The notes beneath the pieces were generated by a model. The model did no database searches and was not told the DNA's origin. It was given only the letters and a program-made list of their open reading frames with translations. Position numbers and translations under genes: made by a program. Positions 53,374-61,984 of a stretch of 64,000 bases of DNA are shown piece after piece. Positions within the stretch are counted from its first letter, which is position 1, and every line of letters starts with the position of its first letter. Origin of the DNA: Ktedonobacter racemifer DSM 44963 (lineage in GTDB: Bacteria > Chloroflexota > Ktedonobacteria > Ktedonobacterales > Ktedonobacteraceae); the NCBI RefSeq assembly GCF_000178855.1, contig NZ_ADVG01000001.1, positions 2,579,481-2,643,480 on the forward strand, read 5' to 3'.

Positions 53374-55442
53374 CGTCAAACGATCAAACAATGCTCATCT
53401 TCACCATTGGGCCAGTGCAGCCGTTTATTGAGCAGGCACGCAAGACGCGCGATCTCTGGACGGGCAGCCTCCTGCTGGCCTATCTGATGCAAGAATCGAT
53501 GAAAGAGAGTTCCGGAGACATCATTTTCCCTAAGAAGCAAACCGTTGATGGAGCGAAGAATCCAACCGTTGGTCGGGTGCCAAATCTCCCCAACAAATAT
53601 ATCGCGACCTTCCCCTCAATTGAGGACGCGAGGGCAGCGGCGGAGAAGAGCCGCGAGCGCATTGAGAAGGCCTGGAAGGATATTCACACAAAAGTATATG
53701 CGGATCATATCGATAAATCCGCACTCGACGATGAAGAGACCAGGCAGATCTGGGAGCGCCAGACGAAATTCGACTCGCTCTTTGAGGTCTACTGGGCGAT
53801 TATGCAGACAGGCAACCCGGACACATATAAAGAATGGCTGGAAAAAACTGAGCTTCTGCTCTCGGCACGTAAGCGGCTGCGCGACTTCAGGCCGCAGGAT
53901 GAGCCTGGCCTAAAAAGTGTTATCTCTGGCGAGCGTGAGGCCCTGAGAAGCAAACACAAGGACGCGAAGACATGGTGGCGCGAAGTCGCGCAGAAAATCC
54001 ACATTTCCCCTCACGACCTGAGCCGTAAAGAATGGCTCGATGCCATCGACACAGTCAAACGCTTCGCCGTCATCTCACATGCCCTGGACATTAATCGACT
54101 GAAATCTGGGGTCGCCTTTCCGTCTACAAGTTCTGTCGCCGTCGCATCGTTTGTCGAACGCCTCTTTGAAACTGAGGGGCTGAACCTGACACATTGGCGG
54201 CAGGCCACTAATAACAAGTTTGAGGTAAAAACTGTAGATGTATCGCGTGACCTGATTGCCTTCGCTCAACCCTCAGAAGAAGAAGAGCCATCGCTTTTGA
54301 CAAAGAAGGCCCTACAAAAACCCGATTTAGCCTGGCTCTTGAAGCGCGATGGAGATCTCTATTTCCCGGCGGTATTCGCGGCCACGCATCTCAAGGAAGA
54401 TTATGGGTTCGAGGATAGCAACGAAAATGAGATGCGCAACGCCATACGTTCAAGCCTGGAAGCTCAGAAGGCTTTATTCAAGCAGACTGATGAGGCTGGC
54501 ATAGCACGCCCAACCCCTTATTATGCCGTTCTACGCATGGATGGCGACAATATGGGCCTGCTGCTTAGTGGTGTAAAGCAGCAAGAGGAACATGAGAATA
54601 TTAGCCAGGCTCTCTCGGAATTTGCACATACGTCTGCTCTCCCGACAGTCGAGCAACAGTATCCAGGGCGACTTGTCTACGCGGGCGGCGATGACGTTTT
54701 AGCTTTCGCTCCACTGATCCGCGATGTCCAGGTACAGGATCAGCCACAGAACATATTACAGTTGGCGGCGCAACTCCAGGCCGACTACCGTGCAAAAGTA
54801 CGCGCTGTCGTGGCCGATGACGAGCGTAAGGAGATGGTCTCTGCCAGCGCAGGGATCGTCGTCGCTCATCACTACACCGCTCTTTCCTATGTCATGCGCG
54901 AGTCGCGCGAGGCTGAGAGCCTGGCCAAAAATCGTTACGGACGAAACGCCCTGGTACTCACGATCTTGCGCCGCTCGGGCGAGCATACGCGCGTTGGTTG
55001 CCACTGGACGTATGACGGGTTAGCATCAGAGGGCCAGCCTATCGCGCTCTTCTCGCGCTTCCTCACCCTCTTCAAAACGGATGTCCTCTCACCCAAATGC
55101 ATTGCCCTGCTACTGGCTGAGGCGGCAGCACTGGTAGACATTGAGGCGGAGGCGCAGAAAAGTGAGGTCAGACGCGTCCTCCTCCGTCAACTGAGCACAA
55201 GCAAAAAGAATCAGCCCACGCGTCCGTCCGCACAACAGGGAGAGACAAGCGAGACCTATGAGGACGAAGTAAAGCGCCTGGCCAGTTTGCTCATCGATCT
55301 CGCACAAAAGATGGATACAGAAGACAAAAACACGAACAACCTGGCCCTGGACCTGCACGCTGATCAGCGGCGGCGCGGACTGGTTGAGGTATTAGGCTGG
55401 TTACAGGCAATGGTCTTCCTGGCGCGAAAGGAGCTGGATTAG
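53370..55442 (+). CDS. cas10: type III-B Cas10 (Cmr2), cyclase-competent, no HD domain
   Basis: A 690-residue Cmr2. The protein begins at the first palm-type domain (FTIGPVQPFIEQARKTRDLW, then TGSLLLAYLM), so the N-terminal HD DNase domain is absent. The cyclase motif GGDD is intact at G439-D442 (LVYAGGDDVLAF), and the partner acidic residues lie in RMDGDNMG (D391, D393). It should convert ATP into cyclic oligoadenylate when the complex binds target RNA. Without HD it should not cut DNA, making second-messenger output the main downstream response. It overlaps cmr1 by four bases and precedes cmr3 by three. Confidence 0.95.
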   Translation: MTSNDQTMLIFTIGPVQPFIEQARKTRDLWTGSLLLAYLMQESMKESSGDIIFPKKQTVDGAKNPTVGRVPNLPNKYIATFPSIEDARAAAEKSRERIEKAWKDIHTKVYADHIDKSALDDEETRQIWERQTKFDSLFEVYWAIMQTGNPDTYKEWLEKTELLLSARKRLRDFRPQDEPGLKSVISGEREALRSKHKDAKTWWREVAQKIHISPHDLSRKEWLDAIDTVKRFAVISHALDINRLKSGVAFPSTSSVAVASFVERLFETEGLNLTHWRQATNNKFEVKTVDVSRDLIAFAQPSEEEEPSLLTKKALQKPDLAWLLKRDGDLYFPAVFAATHLKEDYGFEDSNENEMRNAIRSSLEAQKALFKQTDEAGIARPTPYYAVLRMDGDNMGLLLSGVKQQEEHENISQALSEFAHTSALPTVEQQYPGRLVYAGGDDVLAFAPLIRDVQVQDQPQNILQLAAQLQADYRAKVRAVVADDERKEMVSASAGIVVAHHYTALSYVMRESREAESLAKNRYGRNALVLTILRRSGEHTRVGCHWTYDGLASEGQPIALFSRFLTLFKTDVLSPKCIALLLAEAAALVDIEAEAQKSEVRRVLLRQLSTSKKNQPTRPSAQQGETSETYEDEVKRLASLLIDLAQKMDTEDKNTNNLALDLHADQRRRGLVEVLGWLQAMVFLARKELD

Positions 55443-55445
55443 AGG

Positions 55446-56663
55446 ATGCGTATCTTTATTGAGCCACTTGAGCCATTGTTGTTTCGTACCGGCCGCCCCT
55501 TCGAGGCTGGCGAAAGTAACTTCGCTGAGTCGCTTTTTCCACCCACGCCAGAGACGCTCCAGGGAGCCTTACGTGCAGCCATCGCTACCCATTGGGGGAA
55601 TACGCAACGCCCGCCCCTCTATGCGTTGGAAACGATTTTCGCGCATTCCACCCTGCTAGGGCTGATTGGAGATCGCAGCTCGTATGGACGCCTGCGCATC
55701 ACCGGCCTGACATTGGGGAGACGAAGAGCTGGCGGCGAGATTGAGCGACTCTTTCCCCCACCCGCCAGTATCATCAAGGCGTCCTTGAAGACTGATAAGA
55801 ATGCTATTCAACCGGGCGAGAAGGAGGCCCTGCTGGTCACCAAACCCCAACTAGACCAGCCTTCTCAGAACGAGACAAATATGCCCGTAAATGGCGATGG
55901 GCGCCCCTACGCCTTGCTATCTCCCCATCTATCCCAGGGCTACAAAATCGCCAAAAAGGCCAGCTCATTGCAAGACTGGCTTACGGCGCGAGGTCTGCAA
56001 TCATTTCTGAACAATGACACCGTGCTAACTCCCGAAATGACTGTGAGCCCTAACAATATATACATGCGAGAGCCGCGCCTGGGAATTGGTATGGATACAC
56101 CTACACAGGTGACGAAGGAAGGCTACCTTTACCAGGTATCGCTGATTCGCATGCAAGAAGGATACGGCTTCGTCCTCGATATCGCATTTGGAGATAGGGC
56201 TAATGGACATAATGCGACCTCAAGCGAGGAGCCACATAGCGAGCCAGGTGAGGAATTACATCTGCCACCTGAAGGTTGGCTAACGCTTGGTGGTGAGCAG
56301 CGTGCGGCTCGCTTCCGCGTTCTGACGGCAAGCGAGTGTAAGGATGAGATAGATAACTCAACACAGAAAAGTGGTAACCTACTCTACTTCGCGACGCCAG
56401 CCTATTTTAAACATGGCTGGCTACCTGATGATACATCTATCCTACCAGAAGGGCTGCTTACCGCAGCCATCAATCGCTATCAACCTATTGGTGGCTGGTC
56501 GCTGGAACCTGGCAGCGCTGGCGGCAAGGCCAAGGCAACACGTCGTTGTATTCCGGCGGGCAGCGTCTATTACTTTGATCAACCAATACAAACCACCAGG
56601 CCAGTAACCGAGTACGGTTGGCAGATTGGCTACGGTATTACCTATACAGGAGAGTGGAAGTAA
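55446..56663 (+). CDS. cmr3: type III-B RAMP protein Cmr3 (Cas5 group)
   Basis: A 405-residue Cmr3 that, with Cas10, holds the crRNA 5' tag. The N-terminus IEPLEPLLFRTGRPFEAGES, then SLFPPTPETLQGALRAAI, is diagnostic. The C-terminal RAMP loop region (YQPIGGWSLEPGSAGGKAKA) is also typical. Its start is 3 bases after the cas10 stop. No irregularity is seen. Confidence 0.94.
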   Translation: MRIFIEPLEPLLFRTGRPFEAGESNFAESLFPPTPETLQGALRAAIATHWGNTQRPPLYALETIFAHSTLLGLIGDRSSYGRLRITGLTLGRRRAGGEIERLFPPPASIIKASLKTDKNAIQPGEKEALLVTKPQLDQPSQNETNMPVNGDGRPYALLSPHLSQGYKIAKKASSLQDWLTARGLQSFLNNDTVLTPEMTVSPNNIYMREPRLGIGMDTPTQVTKEGYLYQVSLIRMQEGYGFVLDIAFGDRANGHNATSSEEPHSEPGEELHLPPEGWLTLGGEQRAARFRVLTASECKDEIDNSTQKSGNLLYFATPAYFKHGWLPDDTSILPEGLLTAAINRYQPIGGWSLEPGSAGGKAKATRRCIPAGSVYYFDQPIQTTRPVTEYGWQIGYGITYTGEWK

Positions 56664-57686
56664 ATGATACAGGAAGCTACTATGCTCTATCTCTACGTTG
56701 AGACCCCACTACACGCTGGCACCGGCTCCGGTTTGAGCGCGGTTGATCTTCCCATTCAGCGAGAGCGCATTACACAGTATCCTATGATTCAGGGCAGCGG
56801 CGTGAAAGGCAAGCTGCGCGCAGCCGCTACCTTAGCAGCCGCTACCTTAGCATTAGAGAGCAAAAAACCAGATTGGACAAAGGAAGAGATCAGCGCGGTC
56901 TTCGGCCCAGAGAAAGATGGCGCTGAACACGCTGGCGCGCTCATCGCGGGAGACGCGCGTCTCTTACTCTTCCCGGTGCGCTCGCTGATGGGGATCTTCG
57001 CCTATGTCACCTCATGTGATGTGCTGAGTCGCTTCGTACGTGACCTCTCTCGCGGGCAGCAAGATATTCCCTGGAGCATCCCTTCTGCTGGAGTAGCTAA
57101 TGAGCAAAAGGCCCTGGTGACACAAGAGAGCCGCGTCGCTCCAGATGGTGCGCTTGTGTTAGAAGAGTTTAGCTTTGACGCTGAGCGTGATGAAAATGTA
57201 CAACTGATCGCGGATTGGATCGCCGATAACGCCTTTCCACGAGAAGAGAAGAGCGGCAATTCGGGGCAAGACTTATACACCTATTGGCGAGAGAAGCTTC
57301 GGCACTCACTCGTCATCCTGCCGGATAATGACTTCCGCGACTTTGTCGTCAACGCGACCGAGATCATCACACGCGTGCGCATTGACCCCGAAACCAGAAC
57401 CGTCGCCAAAGGAATGCTCTGGACGGAAGAGCACCTGCCCAACGATACACTCCTCTACGTGCCTATCTACGCCACACATGCGCGCAAACGGAGAGAGAGC
57501 CAGAGAAAGGACGCGGACGGCCTTTCCCTCTCCGAGCCATTCATGCGCGCGGAAGATGTGCTCGCCAAAGCCCAAACCATCGGGAAGCACCAGCATTACT
57601 ATCTCCAGCTTGGCGGTGACGAGACCGTTGGGCGCGGCATGGTGCGTATGCATTGGGGCAAGAATCATGCACAGGAGGGGAGATAG
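56664..57686 (+). CDS. cmr4: type III-B backbone RNase Cmr4 (Cas7 group)
   Basis: A 340-residue Cmr4, the repeated backbone subunit that cuts target RNA every 6 nt. LYVETPLHAGTGSGLSAVDL includes the conserved Asp (D28) needed for cleavage, followed by PIQRERITQYPMIQGSGVKG. The lower glycine loop LGGDETVGRGMVRMHW ends the protein. An in-frame ATG at 56682 with AGGAAG upstream is an alternative start that would remove six residues. The gene directly abuts cmr3. Confidence 0.94.
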   Translation: MIQEATMLYLYVETPLHAGTGSGLSAVDLPIQRERITQYPMIQGSGVKGKLRAAATLAAATLALESKKPDWTKEEISAVFGPEKDGAEHAGALIAGDARLLLFPVRSLMGIFAYVTSCDVLSRFVRDLSRGQQDIPWSIPSAGVANEQKALVTQESRVAPDGALVLEEFSFDAERDENVQLIADWIADNAFPREEKSGNSGQDLYTYWREKLRHSLVILPDNDFRDFVVNATEIITRVRIDPETRTVAKGMLWTEEHLPNDTLLYVPIYATHARKRRESQRKDADGLSLSEPFMRAEDVLAKAQTIGKHQHYYLQLGGDETVGRGMVRMHWGKNHAQEGR

Positions 57687-57688
57687 TC

Positions 57689-58147
57689 ATGCAGTCTACA
57701 CAACAGCCAACCCGGCGTCAGACTATCGAGCAGCGACGCGCCCGCCAGGCCTGGGAGAATGTGAAATTCATCAAAGACCAGGGTACTGATCTAAGCAAGA
57801 AATATCGCTCCCTTGCGCGCGGCCTGAACGCTATGATCCAAATCAATGGTCTCGGCCAGACACTTGCCTTCCTGTGTGCAAAAGCCAAGTGTGAGAAAAA
57901 GGAAAATGGCGAGATCAAATGTAATGAACATCACTACCTCTCGCTACACATCACACGCTGGATGAAAGACCACTTCAAAGCCCATAATAAAGATGCGATC
58001 AAAGATATAAAGGAAGGCTTGCGAGACTGGGTTATCGATGAAGGGACAAGCGCCTCGGACTATCGCCGCGCAACTACAGAATGCCTGGCCTTTGGCACCT
58101 GGCTAAGCCGCTTCGCAGAGGCCGAACTAGAGGGAGAGGAAGGATGA
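57689..58147 (+). CDS. cmr5: type III-B small subunit Cmr5 (Cas11)
   Basis: ATG 57689 follows AGGAGGGGAGA two bases after the cmr4 stop. The 152-residue helical protein (QTIEQRRARQAWENVKFIKD; KYRSLARGLNAMIQINGLGQ, then TLAFLCAKAK) is a clear Cmr5, filling the belly of the complex along the target RNA. Its stop overlaps the cmr6 start (ATGA at 58144-58147). Confidence 0.93.
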   Translation: MQSTQQPTRRQTIEQRRARQAWENVKFIKDQGTDLSKKYRSLARGLNAMIQINGLGQTLAFLCAKAKCEKKENGEIKCNEHHYLSLHITRWMKDHFKAHNKDAIKDIKEGLRDWVIDEGTSASDYRRATTECLAFGTWLSRFAEAELEGEEG

Positions 58148-59427
58148 ACAATCAGCCACTACCTTCCTACTATTACCCGCCAAAAGTGCAAAGCACCATC
58201 ACCGCTTACTACAAGCGTTGTCAGAATCTGGGCCTACTCCTTGATAAATATATTCCTGCCAGAGTCATTGACAAGAGTAGTGAAAAAAGCAACTGGTTGC
58301 GTGACATAATACAGCAAACAAAAGATACCTCAGAGTCCCAGAAACTATTCCAAGCCGCCTATGACCGCTGGCAAGTGATGGTAAAGATGCATAGTGCAAA
58401 GCCATTTTTCGCCGAGCTAGACTGGCACTTGATTGTCGGCAACGGCGGGGGTACAGTACTGGAGACAGACATCACGCTGCATCACCTCTATGGCTTCCCC
58501 ATCATTCCGGGAAGCGCACTCAAAGGGCTGGCCCGAGCCTATGCCGAAGCCGAGACAGCACCTACTCCTGCTTCAGATGCCAGGCAAGCTACGGATGAGG
58601 GAGAAAATGCCATTCTCTCCGAACAAGAGCAACAGGCAACCGAGCAAAAGCCATCAGCCGAAAAAAACATCAGCGTCCATCCAGACATAATGCACATCTT
58701 TGGCAGCCAGCAAAACGCGGGCACAGTCATCTTCTTCGATGCCATGCCTGCCAATGGAAGAGCGAAGCTGATAGTTGATATCATCAACTCCCACTACCCC
58801 GACTACTACAAGAGCTTAGAGGGTGGTGCCATCAAGCCGCCCAGAAACGACCAGAATCCTAATCCGGTACCATTTCTGACCGTCACCGAGACCAGCTTCG
58901 CCTTCGCGCTCGCCCCAAGAAAGCCCGAATATCAAGCCGACGTCGAAAAAGCCCAACAATGGCTACTAAAAGCGCTCAGCGAGTATGGTATAGGCGGCAA
59001 GACCAGCGCCGGTTACGGCTACTTCCAGGCCCCCAACCCCGGCCAAAAACCAGCCAACCAGCCAGAAAATACAATCACGCAGCAAGCGGAGCCAGTAGAG
59101 CCTGCGGAACGCATTCGCCCGATGCTACCCGAATTTCGCACGGCTCAGGAGTTACCACATAACGAATGTCGCGTTATCTCACCAGATACATCCCTTCGAC
59201 AGCGCTATCCTAACGCCAGCGCTTACCTGCGCTACCGCGAATATTCATCACAGGATATACTCCTCGTGATCAGTAAGGATTTTGAGGAAGCGAAAAACTG
59301 GGCACAAGGAGAAAATAGGAGTTGTATCGTGCTCAAAACTATTGAGCACGAGGAGACACGCATTGTTGTATGCAAACCCAGGCCCAAAAAAGGCGGCAAG
59401 GTGAAACAGAAAAACGCAAAGAAGTAG
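58144..59427 (+). CDS. cmr6: type III-B RAMP protein Cmr6 (Cas7 group) with C-terminal extension
   Basis: A 427-residue Cmr6. The core (ELDWHLIVGNGGGTVLETDI, then TLHHLYGFPIIPGSALKGLA ... ALSEYGIGGKTSAGYGYF) ends near residue 300. A further roughly 125 residues follow: a Pro/Gln-rich linker, then a small folded-looking domain (CRVISPDTSLRQRYPNASAY ... ILLVISKDFEEAKNWAQGEN) and a Lys-rich tail. This extension is not part of the standard Cmr6 fold and its role is unknown. Polar inserts (residues about 140-180, Glu/Ala/Gln-rich) also lengthen the core. It overlaps cmr5 by four bases. Confidence 0.92.
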   Translation: MNNQPLPSYYYPPKVQSTITAYYKRCQNLGLLLDKYIPARVIDKSSEKSNWLRDIIQQTKDTSESQKLFQAAYDRWQVMVKMHSAKPFFAELDWHLIVGNGGGTVLETDITLHHLYGFPIIPGSALKGLARAYAEAETAPTPASDARQATDEGENAILSEQEQQATEQKPSAEKNISVHPDIMHIFGSQQNAGTVIFFDAMPANGRAKLIVDIINSHYPDYYKSLEGGAIKPPRNDQNPNPVPFLTVTETSFAFALAPRKPEYQADVEKAQQWLLKALSEYGIGGKTSAGYGYFQAPNPGQKPANQPENTITQQAEPVEPAERIRPMLPEFRTAQELPHNECRVISPDTSLRQRYPNASAYLRYREYSSQDILLVISKDFEEAKNWAQGENRSCIVLKTIEHEETRIVVCKPRPKKGGKVKQKNAKK

Positions 59428-59436
59428 AGGGATCAC

Positions 59437-60624
59437 ATGGAAAAGAAAAAAGCGTTGCTTATCGTCACAGGTGGTAGAGCCGTTCCTGATGTTCTCACGT
59501 TACTCTGGCTCAAACCTCAGTTAGTAACTATCATTCTTTCAGAGCGGGGATGGGGACGACCCACACAGACATCAGATGTTGGGATACATGGAGAGGCGTT
59601 TGTTGACCTGGCAAAATCTCTGCCGAATTGTCAAATTAACATCTTTCGTGATGTAGATGTTTATGACTTAGAAGCTTGCTTAAATGCGTGTTCACAAGCA
59701 TACGAACCGTATCCAGCCTCCGAATGGGACTGGACCTGTCATATTACCTCTTCACCAAAGGTGTTGGGCATCGCTGCCTACGAAGTTGCCAGGAAGAATG
59801 GGATCCCTTGCTGGGTTATTGATACGACTGGCGAACGTATTGTCTCTATGGTGCAGCCAACTGAGGTTGACAAGACAACCTTCTTCCACTTGACCCTCAC
59901 AGATTATATGAGTGCTCAAGGCCGTACTTTATCACGTATCAACGAAAACTATCGCCAGTTCACAAAGCAAAAGACATATCTTGCAGAGACATTAGTAAAC
60001 TCACCTGAGACTACCAATTTGCAAAGTCCGCTCTTCTGGCTTAAGAAACAAGAAGGCTACATGGCCAAGGAATGCCTTCTAAAAGAGATACCTCCATCAT
60101 CACCGCTCGTCGATTTTTTGCAAAGTGAGCATCTGCTCGCTATCAGAACAAATGAGGCTGGTGAGGTATTCGCGCGCTTCGCCTCACTGGAGGCCGCTGA
60201 CTTTATTGGCACAGGAGATTGGCTTGAGTTTTATGTCTGGAACGCGATCATACAATCGGGGTTTGCCAATGAGGAGCATTGTCAGTGGGGGCGTGAGGTT
60301 CTTGATGGCGGCGTTACACGCGAGTTTGATTTGCTTCTCATGTATATGGCACAGCTTATTGTGGGCGAATGCAAAGCAGAACGAGAAGCCTTTAAAGGAA
60401 ATAAAGGCCATCTACATAAGCTGAGAGCGAAAGCGGATGTCCTAGGAGGTTCTTATGTAAGTAAACTATTCATCACGAATCAATCAAAGACAAGTGCTAG
60501 CTATGCGGCCTTCTGTGAGAGTGCAAAGCATTATGAAACGATGGTTGTAGCAGGAGAGGATCTATCGGATATTGCTGCTATTATAAAAGAAAAAGCAAAT
60601 AAGCCAGATTACCAAAGGATATAA
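59437..60624 (+). CDS. Card1/Can2-like CARF nuclease (cyclic oligoadenylate effector)
   Basis: A 395-residue protein. The N-terminal 160 residues form a CARF-like domain (KALLIVTGGRAVPDVLTLLW). The C-terminal part is a PD-(D/E)xK nuclease: FIGTGDWLEFYVWNAI (E264), DGGVTREFDLLLMYMAQLIV (D298), GECKAE (E311, K313). GTGDWLEFYV and the ECK motif match Card1/Can2 (DUF1887) proteins, which bind cyclic tetra-adenylate and then degrade nucleic acids. It sits 9 bases after cmr6 in the same operon, so it is the probable executioner for cOA made by Cas10. The exact substrate (ssDNA, RNA, plasmid DNA) cannot be read from sequence. Confidence 0.88.
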   Translation: MEKKKALLIVTGGRAVPDVLTLLWLKPQLVTIILSERGWGRPTQTSDVGIHGEAFVDLAKSLPNCQINIFRDVDVYDLEACLNACSQAYEPYPASEWDWTCHITSSPKVLGIAAYEVARKNGIPCWVIDTTGERIVSMVQPTEVDKTTFFHLTLTDYMSAQGRTLSRINENYRQFTKQKTYLAETLVNSPETTNLQSPLFWLKKQEGYMAKECLLKEIPPSSPLVDFLQSEHLLAIRTNEAGEVFARFASLEAADFIGTGDWLEFYVWNAIIQSGFANEEHCQWGREVLDGGVTREFDLLLMYMAQLIVGECKAEREAFKGNKGHLHKLRAKADVLGGSYVSKLFITNQSKTSASYAAFCESAKHYETMVVAGEDLSDIAAIIKEKANKPDYQRI

Positions 60625-60629
60625 AATAG

Positions 60630-61007
60630 ATGCTCGTACTTAACTTCACGCACCCAATCACAGAGGAACAATGCAAACAAATCGAACAGCTAGCACAGCG
60701 TCCCATCGAGGAGGTACGCACCATCCCGGTACAGATCGACCAGGCCCAATCGCTCTCAAAGCAGATCCAGACCCTGGTTGAGGTCGCAGGACTGACCTCT
60801 CACGAATGGCAGACACGCCACATCTTGATCAACCCGCCCGGCTACGCGCCAGCTGCGTTTCTGCTCCTGGCCGAACTCCACGGGCGAGTAGGCCACTTCC
60901 CCACGTTCATCCGCCTGCGCCCTAAGCCAGGCCCTATCACCCAATACGAAGTCGCGGAACTGCTCAACCTGCAAACCATCCGCGAAGAAGCCCGCCGACG
61001 TCGCTAA
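60630..61007 (+). CDS. csx15: Csx15-like CRISPR accessory protein (candidate ring nuclease)
   Basis: A 125-residue protein: LVLNFTHPITEEQCKQIEQL at the start, a WQTRHILINPPGYAPAAFLL core, AELHGRVGHFPTFIRLRPKP, then a YEVAELLNLQ tail. These segments recall Csx15, a small type III accessory protein that I remember as having been reported to be a ring nuclease; I have no database hit to confirm this. It follows the Card1-like gene by 5 bases and ends the operon, just before a strong hairpin. The combination effector plus ring nuclease is functionally sensible: the second would limit damage from the first. Confidence 0.7.
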   Translation: MLVLNFTHPITEEQCKQIEQLAQRPIEEVRTIPVQIDQAQSLSKQIQTLVEVAGLTSHEWQTRHILINPPGYAPAAFLLLAELHGRVGHFPTFIRLRPKPGPITQYEVAELLNLQTIREEARRRR

Positions 61008-61039
61008 ACCAGTCCCCATCACCACCCTCACCAATAATC

Positions 61040-61079
61040 AGAGGCCCGGCGCTTATTCCAATTGAGCGCTGGGACCTCT
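61040..61079 (+). terminator. terminator-like hairpin after the cmr operon
   Basis: AGAGGCCCGGCGCT (61040-61053) pairs with AGCGCTGGGACCTCT (61065-61079) with small irregularities around an 11-base loop. It lies 33 bases after the csx15 stop and 20 bases before the first degenerate repeat of array 3. No T run is present. Confidence 0.6.
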
Positions 61080-61930
61080 ACCCCATCAAAGTAACAGAAG
61101 CTCCAATCCCTCACTCGGGAGCTTTCCTCTTCTGACGCGGCCACCAGAACGAGCGCCAAGCGCCAGCAGAGACAAGTTCTAATCCCTCTCGCGGGTGCCT
61201 ACCTCTTCTGACCCAACGGTCCATAGCGTAACGCCGGACGACGAACTCTGTTCCAATCCCTCAAGCGGGAGCTTTCCTCTTCTGACCGCCAGTGCTTTGT
61301 CACCCTCTCCGAAATGCATACTGTTCCAATCCCTCAGGCGGGAGCTTTCCTCTTCAGACCTGTTTTAATCATGCGCCTGATAGTTTCATCAGAGTTCCAA
61401 TCCCTCAGGCGGGAGCTTACCTCTTCAGACTACGACAAGGGGCAGACGACCATCGAAATGAACCTGCTGTTCCAATCCCTCAGGCGGGAGCTTACCTCTT
61501 CAGACGAACAACTGCAACGACAGCTAGAGGCAGATACGATCAGTTCCAATCCCTCAGGCGGGAGCTTACCTCTTCAGACCAGAGCAGGTGTCGCCTCGCC
61601 CCAGCATTCCCTACTGTTCCAATCCCTCAGGCGGGAGCTTACCTCTTCAGACCCCGCTACCAGTTTGCCGTGGCAAGGCTGGCCCAGCTGTTCCAATCCC
61701 TCAGGCGGGAGCTTACCTCTTCAGACCCTGCCAGTGGGACAGGTCGAGCACGTAATATAAGATGTTCCAATCCCTCAGGCGAGGGGTGCAACTAAATCAG
61801 GAATGCAAATCGGCCTTTTTGTCGATGCTTGATCGTCTTCGTTTTCTCTAAACACAGGAGCAAGTAAATCAGAAGTTGAAAATGCGCCCGTTTTCATGAG
61901 AAACGTCCCTCATGTTTGACATAAGAAAGT

Positions 61931-61975
61931 CTCCTTTGCAAAGTAATCATAACCACATTTTCCTCAGCAAAGGAG
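61931..61975 (+). promoter_or_regulatory. hairpin sequestering the transposase ribosome site
   Basis: CTCCTTTGC (61931-61939) pairs with GCAAAGGAG (61967-61975), the ribosome site of the transposase at 61985. The equivalent stem in the other copy is CTCCTTTTG/CAAAAGGAG, so pairing is conserved through base changes. Confidence 0.65.
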
Positions 61976-61984
61976 TCCTCGGTT

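Noticed and set aside
53370..53700. HD nuclease domain in the Cmr Cas10
   Set aside because: The protein starts directly with the FTIGPVQPFI palm-domain segment and no HD motif precedes it.
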